64,000 bases of DNA from Aquilaria yunnanensis (taxonomy: Eukaryota > Streptophyta > Magnoliopsida > Malvales > Thymelaeaceae). The notes beneath the pieces were generated by a model. It saw only the letters and a program-made list of their open reading frames with translations, ran no database searches and had not been told where the DNA came from. The first letter of the stretch is position 1. Each line of letters begins with the position of its first letter. Below are positions 11,210 through 22,727 of the stretch, piece after piece. A program made the position numbers and the translations under genes. The DNA lies in contig CM077597.1 in the NCBI GenBank assembly GCA_039654915.1, positions 58,494,001-58,558,000 on the forward strand. Direction: 5' to 3'.

Positions 11210-12521
11210 TGTCGCGGAATGGGGCCCTAGTGCCCCATAACCTTGTAGGCCTTAGGGATTTATGAATCCCACTAGTTACTATTGGCTAACTATTACTTGT
11301 CAATATAAATTAAACAATTTATATGCAACTAGTTTCTTAGCCTACTTAGTTTAAGTTATGCATGCTTCTGTCTTGGCAATGCAAACAAATTTTTATAAGT
11401 CGTAGATTAAAACATTGCTCGAGCATTTCACTAAAACATATATAAAACGTGCCAAGACCTTGAAAATACTTGTTGCTTTAACTACAAGTAACAGTTTGTG
11501 CATACATTACACCTCTAGTATGCACCCAAAAGTAACAAGGTGGATTTACATCGCAATGTATCCTATTAGAGGCAACTTACTTAGTACACAAAGTACTATG
11601 TACAAGAGACAAAAACTACTAACTAAGATCAACTACTTGAGTCCCACCTTGGGCTATACCAAGCTCCAAGTGTAAACCCTTCACTAGATCTTGTTCTTGT
11701 GTACTCTTAGCCTCTACACTGTAAAGGCACAACTTGGTTAGCACATAACTTATTTTACAAGTAACTTAGAATCATTAGGATTCTCAAGAGAAATACCTGC
11801 AAAATATAAAGCTTAGGCCTCGACTATCACTTAGTGATTAGGCCCGATGTTAGAACCTGCACAATAAAACTTAAGGGAATGAGTACTTGAAAGTACTCAG
11901 TAAGTATCCCTTGAATACCTGCAAGGAAAAATGCAGCAACAATGCAATATGGCAACCAAGCACTCAAACAAACAATTCAATCATCAAACAACTCAAACAA
12001 TCAACAAAATATAAAATATGCAATGTATGAATGTATGGTAGGAAATGCACACAATATATGCACTTGGGACTTTCTGCACTCTCGGTGCCTTAAAACTTTG
12101 CCGTGAGCTCAAACGGCGGAGGTACTTGAGATACTGGCCCTCGTATCCCGGATACTTTACCTCACTTAAGTCCCACTTACGGGTTCTAGAGTAGGTCGTC
12201 ACCTATCTCAAACTTACCTGCCTTTTCCCTTAACTTATTGTACAGGGTAGTCTTCCTATGTGGTTTAACTAGCCAAACCCTCAAGGTTTAACTCAGAATA
12301 CTACTAGTGGCTTACTTACCAAACCAAATGCTTCGGTTGGGATCGACTTAGGTTTTTCTCTTCATTGACAATATTTAAATGACGCCCTATACGGCCAACA
12401 AAGAGTCTAAAAACCCACTTAAATCTCCTTAATGCTCATCTAAAAGCTTAAGCACTATGGATAACTTAGCCACCAAGTCATACTTTTGTTCTTAACCACA
12501 CAACTTGACTACCTTCCAAAT
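11210..12521 (-). repeat. Chromovirus-like LTR fragment, minus orientation
   Basis: Read on the minus strand, the sequence ends in GGGCCCCATTCCGCGACA exactly at the copia junction, as an LTR end would. It carries a perfect inverted repeat GAGTACTTGAAAGTACTC (11881-11898) next to a TTACTGAG word, comparable with the hairpin at 8674. The remainder is AT-rich with no gene. The right side is cut by the E1 LTR. Identity is by layout only. Confidence 0.45.
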
Positions 12522-13388
12522 TGATAGCCAAAGGCTGTCGCCTCAATCTGGCCGAATACCCTGCCACAACAACGGCCAGAAGAACTGGCGCTTCCCGGGA
12601 ATAGGTGGAATCATGCACCTCGGGAGATAGCCTGAGAGCTCCGAGCCTCGGCACGCCAGTAAAACTTGAGGACTCCATTCGCCCCCCAAGGTTGTGAACA
12701 ACGCGCCTTCGGAAAAGTGGCACCAGACATTGCTGCCCGAATATGATATCCCCGAAGGTGGAACCCCCTGGAACTGGGAACCCCCGAACTGAGGGTAGGC
12801 TTCCCGAAGAGGCTCTGTCCGAACTAGAGGATGACCTCGCCCAGGGACCTCGGGAGTACGGCAGGCGCATTTAAGGAAGCATTTAAGGAAGCCTCTGACA
12901 CGTCCCACCACAGACGTAAAAAGTCACCCTGACGCGCAGACGCCATCAGAATCATATCATGGCCCGTCTCAGCACAAGGCTCGAGGCCATCTAGTTACCA
13001 ACTATCTGTCCCCTACCCCCAGACGTTCAGGAGCATCCGACCGCACACGTGTCATGATCTGAACGGGCTAGGTATTCCTATATATACAGGAAATAAATAC
13101 TTGACAGGAGGTTGGCAGGCCGGATATACAGCTCCCACACCCTGAGAAAATACCAGGCGAGACTTTTCTGCCTTTCTCTTTGAGCTAGTGACTTTCTCCT
13201 TCTTCCGGCCACCACTGACTTGGGCGTCGGAGGCTCCCCCCCCGGAAAAACACTCCGGGGACCTCCTAACCCTGTTTACCAGCTTTTCAGGTACTCTCCT
13301 TGGGGCGATCCACCTTCCAGGCGTTCTTCCTCCTAGAAGTCTCCTCAACAGTCATCATGACTCACAACGATGAGGCCCTAGGCCATCA
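12522..13388 (+). repeat. 5' LTR of E1 (subfamily A, 867 bp)
   Basis: It starts TGATAGCC and ends GGCCATCA. The G-box ACACGTGT is at 13045-13052 and the TATA box within CCTATATATACAGG at 13077-13090. From the TATA box to 13357 there is no ATG; the first is the gag start. Confidence 0.95.
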
Positions 13389-14808
13389 TTTGGCGCCGTC
13401 TGTGGGAACCCGCTCGCAGATTGCCGTCGTTGAGACTCGGCGTTCTAAGGACAAGGGACTCCCAAGGTCCTCGTCCGCGCCTGAGATACAACCGGCTGCT
13501 GAGCAGACACTCCCAGAGACTTCTACGCCCGAGGAGGACCGCCCTCTGGTAATCACCATGAGCTTCTTGAGGGACTTTCAGCGCTCGGTCGTTGCTGAAA
13601 TGACTCAGTAGATCGACCGAAGATGGCCACAGCAGTCATAGGCCCAGAAACCCTCCTCATCAACACGCCCTCGGGAGAGAAGCCCCAAGTCTACACACCG
13701 CAGTTCAGAAAGTGGAGATCCTCGCGGAGAATCATCCACAGAAGATATAGCCCTCGGGAAACGGCCTGTGGGACAAACCGGGTCCAAGCGACCGAGAGTC
13801 TCACAGCGAAGCAGTTCGTCGCCCGAGGCGAGGGCCCTGACCCCTCCGCGCCGAACTCGCTCCCCGAAAAGGCGCCGTCGATCTCCCTCCCGCGAAAATG
13901 GTCCTAGCGCCACTGCGCTTATGGAAAGGATATTGGCACGGCTGGACAGAGTGGAGAAGCAAGTGACCAGAAAACCCGTTTGGGACAGGCTGTCGGGGGC
14001 ATTATGCGAAGATGGCTCCCCGTTTATTCACACCGTCGTTGAGGCAGCTATGCCAGGCGACTTCAGAGTGCCTAGGCTGGAGATCTATGATGGCCGGACT
14101 GATCCACAGGCCCATCTGACGAAGTACAGGCGGAGCATGATAATGCACGGAGCTGATGACGCTACCATGTGCAAATGCTTTGAAGTCACCCTCACGGGCC
14201 CAGCAACAGCATGGTACAATTCGTTGCCCCCAGGGACTATCACTGAGTTTCAGGAGTTGTCCACAGCCTTTACCCAGCAGTTCATTGGGAGCAGGCCGAC
14301 GGCCAAAATGCCTGTACAGATGTTCGACATAGAGCAGAGAAACGGAGAGACGATCCGAGACTATGTCGAACGATTCAACAGGGAAGCACTCAGCGTCCCG
14401 GACTTCCGGCCCGAAATCCGCATCCTCGCTATGACACGGGGCCTTCGGCGTGACTCACAGCTGTTCTACGAGTTCTCAAAAGACCCCCCGGAGACCCTCG
14501 GAGAATTTTACCGAAGGGCAGAGCAGCACATGACCGCCGAGGAATTGAGGATGGCGGGGCCGAAGTCTGATCATCACCGCGCCGAAGGGTCCAGCCAGCA
14601 AGCTCGGCATCTTTCTGAACATACAGGTCGACCACGGCGAATGCGAGGAAAGAAACCTCAAAGTTTCACACCCCTGAGCACTACACGGACCAACATTCTC
14701 ATGGCGCTGGAAAGGCAAGGGACGCAGATTCGGCGGCCAAAGGCCATGGCCGCCGATAATAAGAAGAATGCCAAGAAGTTCTGCCAGTTTCATCGCGACC
14801 ACGGTCAT
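13357..14808 (+). pseudogene. gag-pol: E1 gag, truncated, one stop
   Basis: The frame starts at the U5 ATG and continues through the primer binding site (MTHNDEALGHHLAPSVGT). A TAG replaces CAG at 13609-13611. After it the Arg/Ser-rich linker, the Retrotrans_gag core (about 14080-14560) and the start of the zinc knuckle (CQFHRDHGH) are readable. The copy ends at 14808 where E2's LTR begins. It can make at most a short N-terminal peptide or, from an internal start, a knuckle-less Gag. Confidence 0.88.
13389..13409 (+). other. Primer binding site of E1
   Basis: TTTGGCGCCGTCTGTGGGA begins at the base after the LTR and is the same as in the other elements. Confidence 0.85.
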
Positions 14809-15675
14809 TGATAGCCAAAGGCTGTCGCCTCAATCTGGCCGAATACCCTGCCACAACAACGGCCAGAAGAACTGGCGCTTCCCGGGAATAGGTGGAATCA
14901 TGCACCTCGGGAGATAGCCTGAGAGCTCCGAGCCTCGGCACGCCAGTAAAACTTGAGGACTCCATTCGCCCCCCAAGGTTGTGAACAACGCGCCTTCGGA
15001 AAAGTGGCACCAGACATTGCTGCCCGAATATGATATCCCCGAAGGCGGAACCCCTTGGAACTGGGAACCCCCGAACTGAGGGTAGGCTTCCCGAAGAGGT
15101 TCTGTCCGAACTAGAGGATGACCTCGTCCAGGGACCTCGGGAGTACGGCAGGCGCATTTAAGGAAGCATTTAAGGAAGCCTCTGACACGTCCCACCACAG
15201 ACGTAAAAAGTCGCCCTGACGCGCAGACGCCATCAGAATCATATCATGGCCCGTCTCAGCACAAGGCTCGAGGCCATCTAGTTACCAACTATCTGTCCCC
15301 TACGCCCAGACGTTCAGGAGCATCCGACCGCACACGTGTCATGATCTGAACGGGCTAGGTATTCCTATATATACAGGAAATAAATACTTGACAGGAGGTT
15401 GGCAGGCCGGAGATACAGCTCCCATACTCTGAGAAGATACCAGGCGAGACTTTTCTGCCTTTCTCTTTGAGCTAGTGACTTTCTCCTTCTTCCGGCCACC
15501 ACTGACTTGGGCGTCGGAGGCTCCCCCCCCGGAAAAACACTCCGGGGGCCTCCTAACCCTGTTTCCCAGTTTTCCAGGTACTCTCCTTGAGGCGATCCAC
15601 CTTCCAGGCGTTCTTCCTCCTAGAAGTCTCCTCAACAGTCATCATGACTCACAACGATGAGGCCCTGGGCCATCA
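14809..15675 (+). repeat. 5' LTR of E2 (subfamily A, 867 bp)
   Basis: The G-box is at 15332-15339 and TATATATA at 15366-15373. It shares with the solo LTR at 17245-18111 several variants (GTTTCCCAG, GTTTTCCAGG, GGAGATACAG, CCCTGGGCC) that are absent from the LTR at the other end of this unit. Confidence 0.95.
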
Positions 15676-15696
15676 TTTGGCGCCGTCTGTGGGAAC
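15676..15696 (+). other. Primer binding site of E2
   Basis: TTTGGCGCCGTCTGTGGGA follows the LTR directly and lies inside the open gag frame. Confidence 0.85.
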
Positions 15697-17244
15697 CCGC
15701 TCGCAGATTGCCGTCGTTGAGACTCGGCGTTCTAAGGACAAGGGACTCCCAAGGTCCTCGTCCGCGCCTGAGATACAACCGGCTGCTGAGCAGACACTCC
15801 CAGAGACTTCTACGCCCGAGGAGGACCGCCCTCTGGTAATCACCATGAGCTTCTTGAGGGACTTTCAGCGCTCGGTCGTTGCTGAAATGACTCAGCAGAT
15901 CGACCGAAGATGGCCACAGCAGTCACAGGCCCAGAAACCCTCCTCATCAACACGCCCTCGGGAGAGAAGCCCCAAGTCTACACACCGCAGTTCAGAAAGT
16001 GGAGATCCTCGCGGAGAATCATCCACAGAAGATATAGCCCTCGGGAAACGGCCTGTGGGACAAACCGGGTCCAAGCGACCGAGAGTCTCACAGCGAAGCA
16101 GTTCGTCGCCCGAGGCGAGGGCCCTGACCCCTCCGCGCCGAACTCGCTCCCCGAAAAGGCGCCGTCGATCACCCTCCCGCGAAAATGGTCCTAGCGCCAC
16201 TGCGCTTATGGAAAGGATATTGGCACGGCTGGACAGAGTGGAAAAGCAAGTGACCAGAAAACCCGTTTGGGACAGGCTGTCGGGGGCGTTATGCGAAGAT
16301 GGCTCCCCGTTTATTCGCACCGTCGTTGAGGCAGCTATGCCAGGCGACTTCAGAGTGCCTAGGCTGGAGATCTATGATGGCCGGACTGATCCACAGGCCC
16401 ATCTGACGAAGTACAGGCGGAGCATGATAATGCACGGAGCTGATGACGCTACCATGTGCAAATGCTTTGAAGTCACCCTCACGGGCCCAGCAACAGCATG
16501 GTACAATTCGTTGCCCCCAGGGACTATCACTGAGTTTCAGGAGTTGTCCACAGCCTTTACCCAGCAGTTCATTGGGAGCAGGCCGACGGCCAAAATGCCT
16601 GTACAGATGTTCGACATAGAGCAGAGAAATGGAGAGACGATCCGAGACTATGTCGAACGATTCAACAGGGAAGCACTCAGCGTCCCGGACTTCCGGCCCG
16701 AAATCCGCATCCTCGCTATGACACGGGGCCTTCGGCGTGACTCACAGCTGTTCTACGAGTTCTCAAAGGACCCCCCGGAGACCCTCGGAGAATTTTACCG
16801 AAGGGCAGAGCAGCACATGACAGCCGAGGAATTGAGGATGGCGGGGCCGAAGTCTGATCATCACCGCGCCGAAGGGTCCAGCCAGCAAGCTCGGTATCTT
16901 TCTGAACACACAGGTCGACCACGGCGAATGCGAGGAAAGAAACCTCAAAGTTTCACACCCTTGAGCACGACACGGACCAACATTCTCATGGCGCTGGAAA
17001 GGCAAGGGACGCAGATTCGGCGGCCAAAGGCCATGGCCGCCGATAATAAGAAGAATGCCAAGAAGTTCTGCCAGTTTCATCGCGACCACGGTCATGACAC
17101 CGAAGACTGCTTCCAGCTGAAGAAGTACATAGAGTCGCTGATCAAACAGGGCCAACTTCGCAAGTATCTGCGGATGCCCTCCCCAAAAGGCAGAAAAGAG
17201 GAGGAAGAGAGGGCCGAAAATGAGGACTATGACTTCGACAGGCG

Positions 17245-18111
17245 TGATGGCCCAGGGCCTCATCGTTGTGAGTCATGATGACTGTTGAGGAGACTTCTAG
17301 GAGGAAGAACGCCTGGAAGGTGGATCGCCTCTAGGAGAGTACCTGGAAAACTGGGAAACAGGGTTAGGAGGCCCCCGGAGTGTTTTTCCGGGGGGGGAGC
17401 CTCCGACGCCCAAGTCAGTGGTGGCCGGAAGAAGGAGAAAGTCACTAGCTCAAAGAGAAAGGCAGAAAAGTCTCGCCTGGTCTTTTCTCAGAGTATGGGA
17501 GCCGTATCTCCGGCCTGCCAACCTCCTGTCAAGTATTTATTTCCTGTATATATAGGAATACCTAGCCCGTTCAGATCATGACACGTGTGCGGTCGGATGC
17601 TCCTGAACGTCTGGGCGTAGGGGACAGATAGTTGGTAACTAGGTGGCCTCGAGCCTTGTGCTGAGACGAGCCATGATATGATTCTGATGGCGCCTGCGCG
17701 TCAGGGCGACTTTTTACGTCTGTGGTGGGACGTGTCAGAGGCTTCCTTAAATGCTTCCTTAAATGCGCCTGCCGTACTCCCGAGGTCCCTGGGCGAGGTC
17801 GTCCTCTAGTTCGGACAGAGCCTCTTCGGGAAGCCTACCCTCAGTTCGGGGGTTCCCAGTTCCAGGGGGTTCCGCCTTCGGGGATATCATATTCGGGCAG
17901 CAATGTCTGGTGCCACTTTTCCGAAGGCGCGTTGTTCACAACCTTGGGGGGCGAATGGAGTCCTCAAGTTTTACTGGCGTGCCGAGGCTCGGAGCTCTCA
18001 GGCTATCTCCCGAGGTGCATGATTCCACCTATTCCCGGGAAGCGCCAGTTCTTCTGGCCGTTGTTGTGGCAGGGTATTCGGCCAGATTGAGGCGACAGCC
18101 TTTGGCTATCA
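17245..18111 (-). repeat. Solo LTR (subfamily A) with TSD AGGCG
   Basis: This is a full 867-bp LTR in minus orientation flanked by AGGCG at 17240-17244 and 18112-18116, with no internal sequence. It arose by insertion of a complete element into the gag-protease linker of E2 followed by LTR-LTR recombination. Confidence 0.97.
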
Positions 18112-21100
18112 AGGCGGAGAAACAGAAGTCCAAAAAGGCGCCTTCCACCTCCAGTAGGGGTCATCCAAACCATCACCACGGGGCTCCCATCCTCGGAAAG
18201 AAAGCGGAAGGCCAGAGAAATTGCGGTTATGGAGTATCAAAGTCCATCAAAGAAATTGGCTCGCAAAGATGGCTCCACTGTCGTCTTCCCCCACGACGAC
18301 CCGCTGCTGATAATGGCGAGAATAGGGAACTGGGACGTCAAGAGAGTGTTGCTTGATGATGGCTCAAATGCTGACGTCCTATTCTCGCACTTACTGCCGA
18401 GCTTGGGCATCACCAGCAGCGAGCTGAAACCTGTCACCACGCCCACCTTCGGCGTTGGGCCATCCGAACTACCCGTCCTCGGATGGATCGACCTCCCTTT
18501 GATGATGAAAGGCACTTCGGTAGACGGAGCAGCTGAGTCGTACGCGTCCACAATGGCAAGATTCATCGTCATGGATGTCCCGTCTTCGTACAACGCCATC
18601 CTTGGAAGGCAGACTCAGGGGAACCTGCACATTCGCCCCGATGTGAAGTACTTGACTGTCACATTCGCCACCAAGGATGGAGATGCAGAGGTCTTCATCG
18701 ACCAAGCCGAGGTAAGAAAGGTGTTTGTAAAAACACGAAAGGCTCCGGCAAACAGCTCTACACAAACGGTGGAGGCAAAGGCGCAGGAGAAAGGCAAAGA
18801 AGGAGATCCCGCAGAAGCAGAAACGGAAGCAGTAGATCTTGTCCCAGGACAATCTACCCGAATAGGGAAGAGCTTGGCCAAAGGTGATAAGGAAAATCTT
18901 GTATCCTTTCTGCTAAAAAATAAAGATCTGTTTGCCTACTCGCCGAAAGACATGCCAGGAGTGAACCCTGGCATAATACAGCACAGCCTCAAAGTAAGCC
19001 CGGAAGCAAAACCTATCAGGCAAAAGAAACGAAGCATCTCAGCCCACAAAAGCAACTTCGTGAAAACCGAAGTCCAGCGCCTATTGGATGCTGAAGTTAT
19101 CAGGGAGGTAAAATACCCCGAATGGTTAAGCAACGTGGTCATTGCCACAAAAGAAGGTAGCAGCAAACTCCGGATGTGCATTGATTTCAGAAACTTGAAC
19201 GATGCTTGCCCGAAAGACTCATTTCCCCTCCCGCCAATAGATCAACTGGTAGATTCAACGGCCGAATACGGGCTCCTGAGCTTCCTAGATGCCTTCAGCG
19301 GCTACCATCAGATAAGGATGGACCCGGAAGATGAAGAGAAAACTGCCTTCATCACCGAGGGAGGAACGTACTGCTATATCAGAATGCCCTTCGGGCTCAA
19401 AAATGCAGGAGCCACCTACCAGAGACTGATGAACAAGGTCTTTAAAGACCAAATGGGGAGAAACATGGAAGTATATGTTGACGATATGATAGTAAAAAGC
19501 AAGCTGCCCGGCTACCACGTTGCAGATTTGGAGGAAACCTTCCAAAAGCTCAGAGCCTTCGGGATTCGCCTTAACCCCGAGAAGTGTATCTTCGGGGTGA
19601 CGTCGGGAAAATTCCTTGGGTACATGGTATCCGAAAGAGGCATCGACGCCAATCCTGAGAAGATTAAGGCTCTACTTGAGTTCCGAACTCCTGCCATAGT
19701 GAAAGACGTGCAGAGACTAACCGGAAGAATAACCTCTCTGAGCAGGTTTATTTCCAGGTACGGAGATAGGTGTCGACCTTTCTTCAAAGTCCTCACAAAG
19801 GCAGCAAAGATGGAAGGCGACCTCGGAAGAAACAATCATCCCTGGGATGAAGATTGCCAAATGGCCTGGAAAGAACTCAAAGTCTACCTGGCCAGCCTGC
19901 CGACTCTGCGGCAACCTCGGGTGGGAGAACCCCTCGTACTGTACCTCGCCGTCACAGAAAAGGCCGTGAGCTCGGTCCTGATAAAAGAAGAAGGGCCGAA
20001 ACAATGGCCGGTCTACTACGTCAGCAAGTCCCTGCACGGCGCCGAAGTCAGGTACCCTTTGCTTCAAAAAGCTATATACGCCTTGGTGCTTGCAGGAAGA
20101 AGGCTGCGACCATATTTCCAGGCTCGCCCCATCATCGTCCGAAGTAGTCTACCACTACGGGATGTCATGAAGAGAGTTGATCATTCGGGAAGGCTCTCCA
20201 AGTGGTGCATAGAGCTTGGCGAACATGAAATCACGTATGAGCCTCGGAAGGCCATAAAAGCCCAAGCATTGGCAGATTTTATCGCCGAAATACCCACCAC
20301 TGAGGAGAACCACTCAGATCCGAAAGAAGGTGAGCCAGAATGGACCTTGCATGTTGACGGAGCCTCGGGGTCCGAACACCAGGGAGCTGGAATAGTTATC
20401 AGAGGACCCGAAGGCCTAGAGGTGATGAAGGCTATCAAGTTCAGCTTCAATGTCACCAATAATGTGGCTGAGTATGAAGCCCTCATAGCGGGATTACGCT
20501 TGGCCAGAAAGATTGGCGTGAGAAACTTAAGGGCTCACAGCGATTCCCAGCTGGTAGTTCGGCAGACGGCAGGGGATTATGGGGCGAAGGACCCAATCTT
20601 GGCGAAATACCACGAGCTGGTAACAAAACTCATCCAAGAGTTTGACGCCGTGCGGATCGAAAATGTACCTCGGCGGAATAACACTGAGGCAGATTGCTTA
20701 GCGAAGTCCAAAACATACACCGAGGTGCTAGACCATCCAAGCATCTCCGTGCTAAGCGTAACGACCTCGGGAATGGGGTGGAAGGACCCCATAAAGAGAT
20801 ACCTCGCAGAGAATGAGCTTCCCGAAGATGCCGGCAATGCTGCAAGACTGCGAAGACGCGCCGGAAGATTCTTCCTGATTGGTGAAGAGTTATATCGGCA
20901 AGGATATGCAAATCCGCTGTAGAGATGTGTGGGCGAAGAGGATACTGAGATGGTCCTCGAAGAAGTCCACGAAGGCATGTGCGGCTCGCACATTGGAACT
21001 GATGCCCTTGCAGCAGTGATACTCCGCCAAGGATACTTCTGGCCTACCCTGAGAAAGGATGCAAGGCAGTTCGTCCAGAAGTGCGGTAGTTGCCAGAGAC

Positions 21101-22159
21101 ATGCAAAAATCCAGAGGATACCCTCGGAAATGGTAACGTCGGCAGACTATCCTTGGCCCTTCGCAGTCTGGGGTATAGACCTCATTGGGCCACTCCCCAC
21201 AGCGCCCGGAGGCGTGAAACTCTGCGTGGTAGCAGTGGACTATTTCTCAAAGTGGGTAGAGGCAGAACCACTAGCAACTATCTCGGCAAAAGAAGTGCAG
21301 AAGTTCGTATGGAAAAACATCGTATGCAGATTTGGCATACCGAGGGTACTAGTAGCTGATAATGGATCCCAGTTCATAGACAAAGGATTCCAGGAATTCA
21401 TCAGCGACCTCGGAATAAAGATGCACTTCGCCCCAGTAGCTCACCCTCAAAGCAATGGGCAGGTGGAAGTATCAAACAGGACCATAAAAGATGGCCTGAA
21501 AAAGAGACTTGGGGAAGCCAAGGGGAAATGGCCAGGAGAACTCCAAAGTGTATTGTGGAGCTACCGAACGACGCCACGAAGAGCCACAGGGGAAACTCCC
21601 TTCTCACTCGTCTTCGGAACAGAGGCCATTATCCCAATAGAGATAGTTCAGCCTTCAATACGGGTGCAAGTATTTGATGAAGGCGGAAACGACCTCGGTC
21701 TGAGAACTAAGCTCGACCTTGTGGCCGAACACAGAGAAATAGCCGAGCTGAGAAGAAAAGCTTTCCAGCAAAGAGTGGCCGCGGCTATCAACTTAAAAGC
21801 CAGGCCAAAAGAAATCAAAAAAGGAGACCTCGTTCTCCGAAAGGCCGACTTTGCACCCCGAAGGCCATCTCACGGAGTACTTCGCGCAAATTGGGAAGGA
21901 CCTTATCTGGTTCTCGCCGAAGTATGAAAAGGCGTGTACAAGCTTGGCGACGCCGAAGGCGTAGAATTGAAAAACACTTGGCATTCAGACGCCCTGAAAA
22001 AATTCTACGCCTAAGGTTGAGCGGAAGAAATATATTGTACAAGAAATATTCTAAGTACAGAATGGTCTAGAGAAGAATGGTCTTGAGAAAAATTTTCAAG
22101 TATACCAAATTGTCCAGGAAAAAATTCCGCGAAGGTGCTCGCCACGAAAAAAGCAGATG

Positions 22160-22602
22160 TGACTTCCCGAAGTCCCTTGAGCCACTATGCTCGGGAAAAA
22201 TGGGAAACAAGAATCTTGCAAAGATACTCGGCATAATCAGTGCAGAGAAAATTTCCCGAACACCCTTGAGCGAACATGCTCGGGAAAAAGGGAAAGCAAG
22301 AATCTCGCAAAAGTACACGCCAAAACAAAAGCAGAGGTAATTTCCGAACACCCTTGAGCGAACGTGCTCGGGAAAAAGGGAATGAGCAATCTCATGAAAA
22401 TTTTCCTAAGTCCCTTGAGCAAATATGCTCGGGACAATAAGAAGACAAAAAAATTTGGCTGAAGGTTTTCCGAAGGCCCTTGAGCGAACTTTCCAGAAAG
22501 TCTCTTGAGCAAGCACGCTCGGGACAAAGGAAGGTAAAAAGTTTCTTTGGTTGCAGGTTTTCCCGAAAGTCTCTTGAAGCAAACGTGTTCGGGACAGTGG
22601 AA
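22160..22602 (+). repeat. Hairpin minisatellite between pol and the antisense gene (E2)
   Basis: Between the end of pol (22014) and the end of the antisense gene (22728) lie about six and a half units of a motif near CCGAA..CCCTTGAGCGAACATGCTCGGG, spaced about 60-90 bp. Each unit has CCCGA and TCGGG arms able to pair, plus an inner GAGC/GCTC pair. Relative to E3, about 70 bp are missing between GAGCGAAC and TTTCC, with AAC repeated at both break points. Confidence 0.85.
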
Positions 22603-22727
22603 ATGAAGAAACTTGCAAGAAAGGACTTAGCCGAAAAGATTGTTCATTTAGAGCAAACGCTGCCTTACAAAAGAAGTGTCCAAAGAAGGAGCACGAAGGA
22701 GAAAAATAAGAGGAGCCCTAAAACAAA

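Larger units (their letters stand above)
12522..14808 (+). mobile_element. E1: Tat element, 5' LTR and gag only
   Basis: The left flank is CAAAT. The element holds an LTR, primer binding site and gag up to the zinc knuckle, where it stops inside GACCACGGTCAT and the next LTR begins. The remainder of E1 is not found on the far side of E2, so E1 has been truncated by rearrangement rather than simply split. Confidence 0.85.
15644..22014 (+). pseudogene. gag-pol: E2 gag-pol polyprotein, split by a solo LTR, with two stops
   Basis: The frame begins at the U5 ATG and reads gag, the CHHC knuckle (about 17070), a solo LTR at 17245-18111, then protease (VLLDDGSNADVLF near 18345), RT (YVDD near 19478), RNase H, the archaeal-type RNase H (VDGAS near 20355), the HHCC integrase finger and the DDE core (VDYFSKW, ADNGSQF, NGQVEVSN). 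The insertion adds 872 bp; the frames before and after it agree once it is discounted. A TAG replaces CAG at 20920-20922 between RNase H and integrase, and a TGA at 21925-21927 cuts the last 28 or so residues. The normal terminator is at 22012-22014. No chromodomain follows integrase. Confidence 0.93.

Noticed and set aside
11038..11265. A 75-codon gene starting at 11038
   Set aside because: It is a copia RT fragment that runs past 11209 into unrelated LTR-like DNA, and the codon at its start is GTG inside a longer frame.
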